Assembly: GCA_947487835.1 (NCBI GenBank)
Contig: CANKXX010000004.1
Coordinates: 423,076 to 487,075, forward strand
Source: an uncultured Microbacteriaceae bacterium
Lineage (GTDB): Bacteria > Actinomycetota > Actinomycetes > Actinomycetales > Microbacteriaceae
Length of the DNA stretch: 64,000 nt
Direction: 5' to 3'
Each line of letters begins with the position of its first letter. Position 1 is the first letter of the stretch. Below are positions 56,968 to 64,000 of the stretch, piece by piece. Both the position numbers and the translations under genes were made by a program. The notes below the pieces were generated by a model, which was given only the letters and a program-made list of their open reading frames with translations, had not been told where the DNA came from and ran no database searches.

Positions 56968-57381
56968 CTACGCCTGCTCGCTGTCGGCGGTCTCGGCGGC
57001 GGGCGCGGGCGCCTCGGAAGCGGCGGGCTTCTCAGCCTTGGGCTTCAGGACCGGCTTCTTCTTCTCGTCGGCGACGAAGGCAGCCTTGGGCTCCTTGGTC
57101 TTGACGGTGCTGACGGCGTTGGCGTCGCCCTTGTGGCGGCCCCAGTCACCCGTGAGCTTGAGGATCGCGGCGACCTGCTCGGTCGGCTGGGCGCCGACGC
57201 CGAGCCAGTACTGCGCACGCTCGGAGTCGACCTCGATGAACGAGGGCTCCTCGGTGGGGTGGTACTTGCCGATCTCCTCGATCACGCGACCGTCGCGCTT
57301 GGTGCGCGAGTCGGCGACGACGATGCGGTAGTACGGAGCGCGGATCTTGCCCATGCGCTTCAGACGGATCTTTACAGCCAC
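56968..57381 (-). CDS. rpsP: 30S ribosomal protein S16
   Basis: A 137-residue S16. The family core is [41 protein letters not shown], with [18 protein letters not shown] after. The last about 45 residues are a Lys/Ala/Glu tail ([20 protein letters not shown]), longer than in E. coli (82 residues) but common in actinobacteria. The GTG at 57381 follows AGGAGAATT. First gene of rpsP-khpA-rimM-trmD. Confidence 0.96.
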   Translation of the reverse strand: MAVKIRLKRMGKIRAPYYRIVVADSRTKRDGRVIEEIGKYHPTEEPSFIEVDSERAQYWLGVGAQPTEQVAAILKLTGDWGRHKGDANAVSTVKTKEPKAAFVADEKKKPVLKPKAEKPAASEAPAPAAETADSEQA

Positions 57382-57550
57382 AATTCTCCTGAATGTATGT
57401 GTGTGTGGTTGAACTGATGGCCGTGAGCGTGGGGGCACACTCGGCACAAGCTCGAAGGGAGTCGGCACGGCGCCTGATTAGAGGGTCGGGCTGCCGCAGA
57501 CTCGACTAACCATTGTGACAGATTTTCCGGGCGTTCGGGTAACGCGTCGC

Positions 57551-58471
57551 TCAGGCCGGGAGCCGGGGCGCGCGCCGCGCCAGGGCCACCCCGACGAGGC
57601 AGATCACGCCGCCGATCACGGCGAGCGGGCCGGGCACCTCGCCGAACACGATCAGGCCGAGGACGATGGTCAGCGGCGGCACGACGTAGGTGGAGACGCC
57701 GAGGCGCGCGGCGGGCATCCGCGAGAGCGCGAAGCCCCAGGTCGTGAACGCCAGTGCGGTGGGGATGGCGCCCAGGTAGACGACCCCGAGGATGCCCGCC
57801 GTCGACGCCGTGCTCACGTCGCGCACCAGGTCCCCGGCGTATGGCAGGCAGGCGAGCACGCCGATCACGCAGCCGAGCCAGGTGAGCTGCGTGGACGACA
57901 CGCGCCGCAGCACGGGCTTCTGGCAGAGCACGCCGACGGCGTAGGTGACCGCGGCGACGAGGCACCAGAGGATGCCCGAGACGTCGCCGAAGCCGTCGGC
58001 GCCCGTGCTGATGCCGATGAGCAGCACGCCGCAGAACGCGACGCCCGCTCCGATGGCCAGCCAGCGCGGGATCCCCTCGCCGAGCACGAGGCCGGCGCCC
58101 ACCGCGATGAGGATCGGCCCGATGTTCACGATCATCGCCGTCGTGCCCGCGTCGAGGGTCTGCTCCGCGGTGTTGAGGGCGACGTTGTACGCCGCGAACC
58201 AGGCGATGCCGAACGCGGCGGTCAGCACCCACTCCCGCCCGGTCAGGCGCACGAGCGGCCGCCGGAACACGAGCAGGCTGAGGCACGCGGCGCCCACGAG
58301 CAGGCGGCCGAGCGCCATCGCGCCCGGGGTGAACTCCGTGCCCGCCCCGCGGATGACGATGAACGCGCTCGCCCAGGCCAGCAGGGTGATGACGATGGCG
58401 GCGAGCACCCGGCCGGACCCCTCGGCGGGTGCGGCGACCGGGTTCGGAGTCTGCCGTCGGAGCGTGGCCAT
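57551..58471 (-). CDS. EamA/DMT-superfamily transporter
   Basis: A 306-residue drug/metabolite transporter with two EamA repeats and ten predicted helices: LAAIVITLLAWASAFIVIRG opens the first, ILWCLVAAVTYAVGVLCQKP the second, and SRMPAARLGVSTYVVPPLTIVLG is near the end. The ATG at 58471 has a TACCGT box 6 nt upstream (leaderless). The substrate is unknown; family members export amino acids, nucleosides or drugs. Confidence 0.9.
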   Translation of the reverse strand: MATLRRQTPNPVAAPAEGSGRVLAAIVITLLAWASAFIVIRGAGTEFTPGAMALGRLLVGAACLSLLVFRRPLVRLTGREWVLTAAFGIAWFAAYNVALNTAEQTLDAGTTAMIVNIGPILIAVGAGLVLGEGIPRWLAIGAGVAFCGVLLIGISTGADGFGDVSGILWCLVAAVTYAVGVLCQKPVLRRVSSTQLTWLGCVIGVLACLPYAGDLVRDVSTASTAGILGVVYLGAIPTALAFTTWGFALSRMPAARLGVSTYVVPPLTIVLGLIVFGEVPGPLAVIGGVICLVGVALARRAPRLPA

Positions 58472-58477
58472 CCGCCC

Positions 58478-58483
58478 ACGGTA
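58478..58483 (-). promoter_or_regulatory. -10 box of a leaderless promoter (DMT transporter)
   Basis: TACCGT on the minus strand, 6 nt before the ATG. Confidence 0.5.
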
Positions 58484-58621
58484 GCCGTCACGGATCCCGT
58501 GGCGAGGCGGCGACGGCGGCGTTGGCGGGAGAAGCGAGCACGCTGGCCGGAAGTCGTGGGCGCCGTGTCAGGATTGACCCGATCCGCCGCGCACGCGGCG
58601 AACGGGAAGGACAGCGCAGCC

Positions 58622-59758
58622 ATGGAGATCGAGTTCTCTCCCTCCCGTCGCTCGACCGTGGGGCTCGAGTGGGAGCTCGCCTGCGTCGACCACTCGAGCG
58701 GCGAGCTCGCGCCGACGGCGCCCGTCGTGCTCGAGGCCCTCGGCACCGAGGACGGCGTGTTCCCCCAGGTGGCCGCCGAGCTGCTGACGAACACGGTCGA
58801 GGTGGTCAGCGGCGTGCACGAGCGCGTCGGGGACGCCGTCGCGGACCTCGCCCGCACCATCGACCGGGTGCGCGAGGTCGTCGAACCGCTCGGCGTCGAG
58901 CTGATGTGCGCGGGCACCCACCCTTTCAGCCAGTGGTTCCAGCAGGAGGTCACGCCGCACAAGGAGCGCTACGCGACGCTCATCGACCGGACCCAGTGGT
59001 GGGGCAGGCAGATGATGATCTGGGGCGTGCACGTGCACGTCGGCATCGAGGACCGCGACAAGGTGCTGCCCATCCTCAACGGCCTGCTCACCTATATCCC
59101 GCACTTCCAGGCCCTGTCCGCGTCGAGCCCCTACTGGGTCGGCGAGTCGACGGGCTACGCCTCCAACCGCGCCCTCATGTTCCAGCAACTGCCGACCGCC
59201 GGCCTGCCGCCGCAGTTCGGCGCGTGGGCGAACTACGAGCAGATGGTGCAGGACATGACGCACACGGGCGTCATCGACCACTTCAGCGAGCTGCGCTGGG
59301 ACATCCGCCCCTCGCCGAAGTGGGGCACCATCGAGGTCCGCGTCTTCGACGGCATCTCGTCCGTGCGCGAGGTCGCCGCCCTCGGCGCCCTCGTGCAGTG
59401 CCTCGTCGAGGATCTGTCGCGCATGCTCGACCGCGGCGAGGACATCCCGCAGATGCAGCCGTGGTTCGTGCGGGAGAACAAGTGGCGCGCCGCGCGCTAC
59501 GGCATGGACGCCATCATCATCCAGAACGCCGCGGGCGACGAGTGCCACGTGCGGGAGGACACCACCCGGCTGCTCGAGCGGCTCGAGCCCGTGGCCGCCG
59601 ACCTCGGCTGCCTGGACGAGCTCCGCGACGTGGCGAGCATCCTCGACCGCGGCGCGAGCTACCAGCGGCAGCAGGCCGTGGCCGAGGAGCACGGCGGCAG
59701 CCTGAAGGCCGTGGTGGCGCACCTGGTCAAGGAGCTCCGGGACGGCATCCGCGACTAG
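58622..59758 (+). CDS. Carboxylate-amine ligase, YbdK family
   Basis: A 378-residue ATP-grasp-like ligase of the glutamate-cysteine ligase 2 (YbdK) family. The core is VGLEWELACVDHSSGEL, LMCAGTHPFSQW, WGVHVHVGIEDRDKVLPILNGLLTY, SELRWDIRPSPKWGTIEVRVFD and VRENKWRAARYGMDA. Some members have weak glutamate-cysteine ligase activity, and actinobacterial ones are mostly untested. The ATG at 58622 has AAGGA 10 nt upstream. The role could be thiol or gamma-glutamyl metabolism; this is inference. Confidence 0.9.
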   Translation: MEIEFSPSRRSTVGLEWELACVDHSSGELAPTAPVVLEALGTEDGVFPQVAAELLTNTVEVVSGVHERVGDAVADLARTIDRVREVVEPLGVELMCAGTHPFSQWFQQEVTPHKERYATLIDRTQWWGRQMMIWGVHVHVGIEDRDKVLPILNGLLTYIPHFQALSASSPYWVGESTGYASNRALMFQQLPTAGLPPQFGAWANYEQMVQDMTHTGVIDHFSELRWDIRPSPKWGTIEVRVFDGISSVREVAALGALVQCLVEDLSRMLDRGEDIPQMQPWFVRENKWRAARYGMDAIIIQNAAGDECHVREDTTRLLERLEPVAADLGCLDELRDVASILDRGASYQRQQAVAEEHGGSLKAVVAHLVKELRDGIRD

Positions 59759-59809
59759 GTCGCGAGCCCAGCACGGCCGCTGAGCCCACCGCGGTCGCCG
59801 GGCCGAGCA

Positions 59810-59909
59810 CGGTCGCTGAGCCTGTCGAAGCGACGCCGGTGACCTCGCGTCCCTTCGACAGGCTCAGGGACCGCGGAAGGGTCCCGTCCCTTCGAGAAGC
59901 TCAGGGAGC
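59810..59909. repeat. Three more hairpin repeats
   Basis: Copies lie at 59810-59835 (arms GTCGCT/AGCGAC), 59849-59874 (GTCCCT/AGGGAC) and 59886-59909 (loop TCGAGAAGCTC, slightly degenerate). They fill the gap between the convergent YbdK and ffh genes and may act as terminators. Confidence 0.8.
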
Positions 59910-59915
59910 TTAGGG

Positions 59916-61481
59916 TCAGCGGCCGAGCATCTTCTGGAGCGAGGCCAGCTCCTCCTCGGAGGGCGCGCCCTTGGCCGCGCCGAGGCCGAAGCCCGTGCCG
60001 CCGCCCGAGGTGATGGCCCCACCCGGCTTCTGACCCGCGGCGAGCGCCGCGTTCTCCGCCGCGCGCTTGGCCGGGTTGCCCGACTTCGAGCCCTTCTTCT
60101 TCGCGTTCTGCTTGTTCCGGTTCGCTCCGCCGTGCTGGCCGGGGATGGGCCCCATGCCCGGGATCTGCGGCATGCCGCCGCGCGCGACGGTGCGCATCAT
60201 CTTCGCGGCCTGCTCGAAGCGCTGGATGAGCTGGTTCACCTCGGTCACGGTGACGCCGGAACCGCGTGCGATGCGCAGGCGGCGCGAGCCGTTCAGGATC
60301 TTGTGGTTCTGCCGCTCGGCCTTCGTCATCGACTGGATGATGGCCTCGGTGCGCACGATCTCGCGCTCGTCGAAGTTGTCGAGCTGCTCCTTCATGCCGC
60401 CCATGCCGGGCAGCATGCCGATCATCTTCTTGATCGAGCCGGCGCCGCGCAGCTGCTGCATCTGCTTGAGGAAGTCCTCGAGCGTGAAGTTGTCGGTCGC
60501 GATCTTCTCCGCGACCTTCATCGCCTCCTCCTCGTCGAACGCGGCCTGGGCCTGCTCGATGAGGGTGAGGATGTCGCCGAGGTCGAGGATGCGGCTCGCC
60601 ATGCGGTCGGGGTAGAAGGGCTCGAAGTCGTCGAGCGTCTCGCCCGTGGACGCGAACATGATGGGGCGCCCGGTCACGGAGGCGACGGACAGCGCCGCGC
60701 CACCGCGGGCGTCGCCGTCGAGCTTGGTGAGCACGACGCCGGTGAAGTCCACGCCCTCCTGGAAGGCCTTCGCCGTGGCCACGGCGTCCTGGCCGATCAT
60801 GGCGTCGATGACGAACAGGACCTCGTCCGGGTTGGTCGCCCGGCGGATGTCCGCCGCCTGCTTCATCATGTCGGCGTCGACGCCGAGGCGGCCGGCGGTG
60901 TCGATGATGACGATGTCGTGCTGACGGTCGATGGCCAGCTTGACGGCGTCCTTCGCCACCCGCACGGGGTTGCCGACGCCGTTGCCGGGTTCCGGCGCGT
61001 ACACCGGAACGCCGGCCTGCTCGCCGACGACCTGGAGCTGGTTCACCGCGTTCGGGCGCTGGAGGTCGGCGGCCACGAGCATCGGCGTGTGGTGGTCCTT
61101 GACCAGCCACTTCGCCAGCTTGCCGGCCAGCGTCGTCTTACCGGCGCCCTGCAGGCCCGCGAGCATGATGACGGTCGGCGGGCGCTTGGCGAACTCGAGC
61201 CGGCGCTGCTGCCCGCCGAGGATGCTGACGAGCTCCTCGTTCACGATCTGGACGACCTGCTGCGCCGGGTTCAGCGCCTTGTTGACGTCATCCCCGAGCG
61301 CGCGCTCCCGCACGTTCGCCGTGAACGCCCGGACGACGTCGAGCGCCACGTCCGCGTCCAGCAGGGCGCGGCGGATCTCGCGGACCGTGCCGTCGACGTC
61401 CGCAGCGGAGAGCTTGCCCTTGCCGCGGAGGTTCTTGAGCGTCTCGGCGAGGCGGTCGGAGAGGGTTCCAAAAGTGGCCAT
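59916..61481 (-). CDS. ffh: Signal recognition particle protein
   Basis: A 521-residue Ffh, the SRP54 GTPase that binds signal sequences and 4.5S RNA. N and G domains carry VIMLAGLQGAGKTTLAGKLA, DIVIIDTAGRLGVD and TKLDGDARGGAALS. The M domain has LRGAGSIKKMIGMLPGMGGM and GSRRLRIARGSGVTVTEVNQLI, with a Met-rich finger and a Lys/Gly-rich tail. The ATG at 61481 is preceded by a TAAACT box 9 nt upstream. ftsY lies next upstream on the same strand. Confidence 0.96.
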   Translation of the reverse strand: MATFGTLSDRLAETLKNLRGKGKLSAADVDGTVREIRRALLDADVALDVVRAFTANVRERALGDDVNKALNPAQQVVQIVNEELVSILGGQQRRLEFAKRPPTVIMLAGLQGAGKTTLAGKLAKWLVKDHHTPMLVAADLQRPNAVNQLQVVGEQAGVPVYAPEPGNGVGNPVRVAKDAVKLAIDRQHDIVIIDTAGRLGVDADMMKQAADIRRATNPDEVLFVIDAMIGQDAVATAKAFQEGVDFTGVVLTKLDGDARGGAALSVASVTGRPIMFASTGETLDDFEPFYPDRMASRILDLGDILTLIEQAQAAFDEEEAMKVAEKIATDNFTLEDFLKQMQQLRGAGSIKKMIGMLPGMGGMKEQLDNFDEREIVRTEAIIQSMTKAERQNHKILNGSRRLRIARGSGVTVTEVNQLIQRFEQAAKMMRTVARGGMPQIPGMGPIPGQHGGANRNKQNAKKKGSKSGNPAKRAAENAALAAGQKPGGAITSGGGTGFGLGAAKGAPSEEELASLQKMLGR

Positions 61482-61530
61482 AGTGCACCCAGTTTAACCG
61501 CTGTGCGGGCCGATCCCGCCCAGCCGAGGG

Positions 61531-62409
61531 CTAGCCGACGAGGTTCTGAGCGAACACGTGGGGTGTGAAACCGGTGAGGTCGCCGATCCGCTCCCCCTGG
61601 CCGATGAGCTTGATCGGGATGCCGGTCTTCTCCTGCACGTTCAGCACGAACCCGCCCTTGGCCGATCCGTCGAGCTTCGTGAGCACGAGCCCCGTCACCC
61701 CGGCGTGCTCGATGAATGCCTGCGCCTGGGCGAGACCGTTCTGACCCGTCGTGGCGTCGAGCACGAGCAGCACCTCGGCGATGGGCGCCTGCTTCTCGAT
61801 GACGCGGCGGATCTTGCTGAGCTCGTCCATGAGCCCGCCCTTGGTGTGCAACCGGCCCGCGGTGTCGATGATCACCATCTCGGTACCCGTGCGCTTGGCG
61901 TAGTCGACGGTCTGGAACGCGACCGAGGCCGGGTCCTGGCCCGGCTGCTGCGGGCGCACGATCGCGGCGCCCGCGCGCTCCGCCCAGGTCGCGACCTGGT
62001 CGACGGCGGCCGCGCGGAACGTGTCCGCCGCGCCGATCACCACGCTGCGTCCGTAGTTGCCGAGGAACTTCGCGAACTTGCCGATCGTGGTCGTCTTGCC
62101 CACGCCGTTGACGCCGATGACGAGGATCACGGCGGGCCGCTCGCTGAGGTGCAGGGTCGGGTCGTAGTTCGCAAGCCGCTCCTCGATCAGCTCCCGCAGC
62201 ATGAGCTGCAGGTCGCGCGGGTCGGTGGTGCCGTACCGCTGCACGCGCTCGCGCAGGTCCGCGATCACGGCCTCGCTGATGTCCGGGCCGAAGTCCGCGG
62301 TGATGAGCGCCGTCTCGAGGTCGTCCCAGGTGTTCTCGTCGATCGTCGGCTTCGCGAACATGCCGCGAAGCGCGCTGCCGAGGGACCACGGGTTTGAACG
62401 GCCTGCCAT
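61531..62409 (-). CDS. ftsY: Signal recognition particle receptor FtsY
   Basis: A 292-residue SRP receptor GTPase that docks ribosome-SRP at the membrane. The NG domain is complete: VILVIGVNGVGKTTTIGKFAK, VIGAADTFRAAAVDQ, MVIIDTAGRLHTKGGLMDEL and LVLTKLDGSAKGGFVLN. The long acidic A domain of E. coli FtsY is missing, as in many actinobacteria. The ATG at 62409 has TAGGCT 7 nt upstream, divergent from the phosphatase gene. Confidence 0.95.
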   Translation of the reverse strand: MAGRSNPWSLGSALRGMFAKPTIDENTWDDLETALITADFGPDISEAVIADLRERVQRYGTTDPRDLQLMLRELIEERLANYDPTLHLSERPAVILVIGVNGVGKTTTIGKFAKFLGNYGRSVVIGAADTFRAAAVDQVATWAERAGAAIVRPQQPGQDPASVAFQTVDYAKRTGTEMVIIDTAGRLHTKGGLMDELSKIRRVIEKQAPIAEVLLVLDATTGQNGLAQAQAFIEHAGVTGLVLTKLDGSAKGGFVLNVQEKTGIPIKLIGQGERIGDLTGFTPHVFAQNLVG

Positions 62410-62416
62410 GGGGGAA

Positions 62417-62459
62417 AGCCTAACGGCGGCGGGCACGGCCGGATTCTCGCGTCTAGGCT
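62417..62459. promoter_or_regulatory. Divergent leaderless promoters, ftsY and the phosphatase gene
   Basis: TAGGCT occurs on the minus strand at 62417-62422 (7 nt before the ftsY ATG) and on the plus strand at 62454-62459 (8 nt before the GTG at 62468). The 58-bp gap has no ribosome sites. Confidence 0.5.
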
Positions 62460-62467
62460 TGCCGACC

Positions 62468-63100
62468 GTGACTCCTCCCTCCCGCCCCGTGCTCACCCTC
62501 GCGCTCACCCGTCACGGGCAGACGGACTGGAACGCGGCCGGCCGGCTCCAGGGGTCGTCCGACGTGCCCCTCAACGACGTGGGCCGAGACCAGGCGGAGG
62601 ACTCCGTGCAGCGCTTCTCCCCCGCGGAGTGGGACGCGGTCGTCACGTCGCCGCTCGTGCGGGCCCGGGAGACGGGCGAGATCCTCGCGACCGGCCTCGG
62701 CATCCCGCTGGGTGGCACGTACGACGAGCTCCGCGAGCGGCACTACGGGAAGGCGGAGGGGCTGACCGACGGCGAGGCCGCCGAGCGCTGGCCCGACGGC
62801 GAGTTCCCCGAGCTCGAGCCGCGCCCGTCGGTCGCGGACCGCGGGCTCGCCGCTCTCGATCGGATCGCCGCCGACCTGCCGGGCTCAAGCGCCATCGTCG
62901 TCGCGCACGGCACGCTCATCCGCGAGATCCTGCGCCGCATGACGGACGCGCCGATCCCGCCGATCCTCAACGCCGCGACGAGCCTCGTGGAGCGCAGCGC
63001 GGACGGCTGGCGCGTGCTCACCGTCAACGACGTGTCGTTCGCGGAGGAGCCGGTGCCGGACAGCACGCCGGCCCCGCTGCCCGAAGCACGCGTGCCCTGA
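62468..63100 (+). CDS. Histidine phosphatase (phosphoglycerate-mutase-like)
   Basis: A 210-residue histidine-phosphatase-family protein. The catalytic RHG motif is LTRHGQTDWNAAGRLQG (His near residue 15), the second Arg is in SPLVRARETGEIL, the Glu in LRERHYGKAEGL, and the second His in IVVAHGTLIREIL. These complete the active site. The substrate could be a sugar phosphate, phosphoglycerate or adenosylcobalamin precursor; context does not decide. The GTG start is leaderless, divergent from ftsY. Confidence 0.88.
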   Translation: MTPPSRPVLTLALTRHGQTDWNAAGRLQGSSDVPLNDVGRDQAEDSVQRFSPAEWDAVVTSPLVRARETGEILATGLGIPLGGTYDELRERHYGKAEGLTDGEAAERWPDGEFPELEPRPSVADRGLAALDRIAADLPGSSAIVVAHGTLIREILRRMTDAPIPPILNAATSLVERSADGWRVLTVNDVSFAEEPVPDSTPAPLPEARVP

Positions 63101-63191
63101 GTTTCCTCGCCCGCCGGAGTCTCGCCGCCGGCCACCGCTAGGTCGGGAACCACCGCGTCGATAGGGTCGCACCTGAAAGGCAGGTGGCTTC

Positions 63192-64000
63192 ATGACGATC
63201 TTCGGCTTCCACGCGTCCCACGAGCAGATCCCCCCGGCCATCCTGCTGGCGGCGGCCCAGCGCGCCGAGGAGGTGGGGTTCGACGCCGCGATGTGCTCCG
63301 ACCACATCACGCCCTGGAGCGCCGCGCAGGGCGAGTCCGGCTTCGCCTGGTCCTGGCTCGGCGCCGCCATGCAGGCGACCTCGCTCAGCTACGGCGTGGT
63401 CAACGCTCCCGGCCAGCGCTACCACCCGGCGATCATCGCCCAGGCGTCCGCATCGCTGCAGGCCATGTTCCCGGACCGCTTCTGGATGGCGCTCGGCAGC
63501 GGCGAGGCCGCGAACGAGCACATCACGGGCGAGGGCTGGCCGCGCAAGTCGATCCGTAACGCCCGCCTCCGCGAGTGCGTCGACATCATCCGCGCCCTGC
63601 ACGCGGGCGAGGAGGTGAGCCACGACGGCCTCGTGACGGTGGACCGGGCGAAGCTCTGGTCCCTTCCGCCGACCCCGCCGCTGCTCATCGCCACGTCCGT
63701 GTCGACCGAGACCGCCGCCTGGTCGGCGGAGTGGGCGGACGGCGCCGTCACCATCAACCAGCCCGTCGAGGACCTGCGGGCCTGGGCCGACGCCTACCGC
63801 TCGGCGGGCGGCCGCGGGCCGCTGGCACTGCAGGTGCACCTGAGCTACGCCCAGACCGATGAGGAGGCGCTCGACATCGCCTACGACCAGTGGCGGGCGA
63901 ACGTGCTCGGCCCGCCCCTCGCCTGGGACATCGACTCGGTGGAGGGCTTCGACACGGCCGGCTCCTTCGTGCGGCGGGAGGACATGCACTCCTCCGTGAT
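63192..64000 (+). CDS. LLM-class F420/FMN oxidoreductase, 3' end outside window
   Basis: The first 269 residues of a luciferase-like monooxygenase-fold protein, close to the TIGR03885 (non-F420 flavinoid) group. It opens TIFGFHASHEQIPPAILLAAAQRAEEVGFDAAMCSDHI and continues LGSGEAANEHITGEGWP, then ECVDIIRALHAGEEVSHDGLVTVDRAKLWSLPP. The frame is open to the window end. The ATG at 63192 has GGCAGGTGG upstream; a TAGGGT box lies at 63161. The reaction and coenzyme are not determined. Confidence 0.9.
   Translation, partial: MTIFGFHASHEQIPPAILLAAAQRAEEVGFDAAMCSDHITPWSAAQGESGFAWSWLGAAMQATSLSYGVVNAPGQRYHPAIIAQASASLQAMFPDRFWMALGSGEAANEHITGEGWPRKSIRNARLRECVDIIRALHAGEEVSHDGLVTVDRAKLWSLPPTPPLLIATSVSTETAAWSAEWADGAVTINQPVEDLRAWADAYRSAGGRGPLALQVHLSYAQTDEEALDIAYDQWRANVLGPPLAWDIDSVEGFDTAGSFVRREDMHSSV

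Overview
This is a 64 kb window of very G+C-rich chromosomal DNA from an actinobacterium, most likely of the family Microbacteriaceae. The call rests on gene content and order: a trmD-rimM-khpA-rpsP block, the rplS-lepB-rnhB-DUF2469 / yraN-comM-dprA-xerC / M23 peptidase / rpsB-tsf-pyrH-frr-cdsA series, Lsr2, a GlgE-type maltosyltransferase, several DivIVA-like coiled-coil proteins, a DUF222-HNH nuclease, and many genes that appear leaderless (a TANNNT -10 box 6-8 nt before the start codon). No rRNA, tRNA, CRISPR array, prophage or classical insertion sequence is visible. Assignment to a family is inference.

Layout. 1-4000: two paralogous acyl-CoA ligases (the first cut by the window edge) separated by opposed PspC and VIT-family membrane genes. 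4000-8100: a sigma-70 factor with an unusual AT-rich, hairpin-bearing leader, a Gly-rich hypothetical protein, and a DUF222-HNH nuclease flanked by small palindromic repeats. 8100-17400: gatCAB, a lipoprotein, a DUF1023 hydrolase, ligA and mnmA. 17400-18950: a repeat array and the cysteine desulfurase that probably feeds MnmA. 18950-29100: an alpha-glucan cluster (glgX, glgP, glgE, glgB), with glgB carrying a long basic repetitive tail. 29100-37700: a YbbN-like protein coupled to a membrane protein with an internal lipobox, a long DivIVA-like coiled coil, an AI-2E family permease, a hydrolase, a cell-wall lytic protein and a second DivIVA-domain protein. 37700-42050: cdsA, frr, pyrH, tsf, rpsB. 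42400-45800: a sugar-porter MFS permease, an M23 peptidase and a leucine-type dehydrogenase, the last two in one continuous reading frame. 45800-53450: xerC, lsr2, dprA, comM, yraN, DUF2469, rnhB, lepB, rplS. 53700-59800: a membrane protein, map, trmD-rimM-khpA-rpsP, a DMT permease and a YbdK-type ligase. 59900-64000: the SRP pair ffh and ftsY, a histidine phosphatase and a truncated luciferase-like oxidoreductase.

How the genes fit together. Most of the window is housekeeping: translation (gatCAB, rpsB, tsf, frr, rplS, rpsP, rimM, trmD, mnmA, map), protein export (ffh, ftsY, lepB), DNA processing (ligA, rnhB, xerC, dprA, comM, yraN) and envelope growth (cdsA, DivIVA-like proteins, M23 and transglycosylase-like proteins). 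Accessory parts are the MFS/dehydrogenase insertion, the HNH nuclease locus and the second ligase copy.

The most unusual material is intergenic. There is an 85-bp palindromic element present in two inverted-orientation copies, with a structurally related third site that has grown a 31-bp direct-repeat array. There is also a shorter hairpin repeat whose stem bases co-vary while its loop is kept. Protein-level oddities are the histone-like tail on GlgB, the missing stop codon between the M23 peptidase and the dehydrogenase, a rimM frame with no usual start codon, and a lipobox in the middle of a membrane protein. No complete new defence or metabolic system was recognised.
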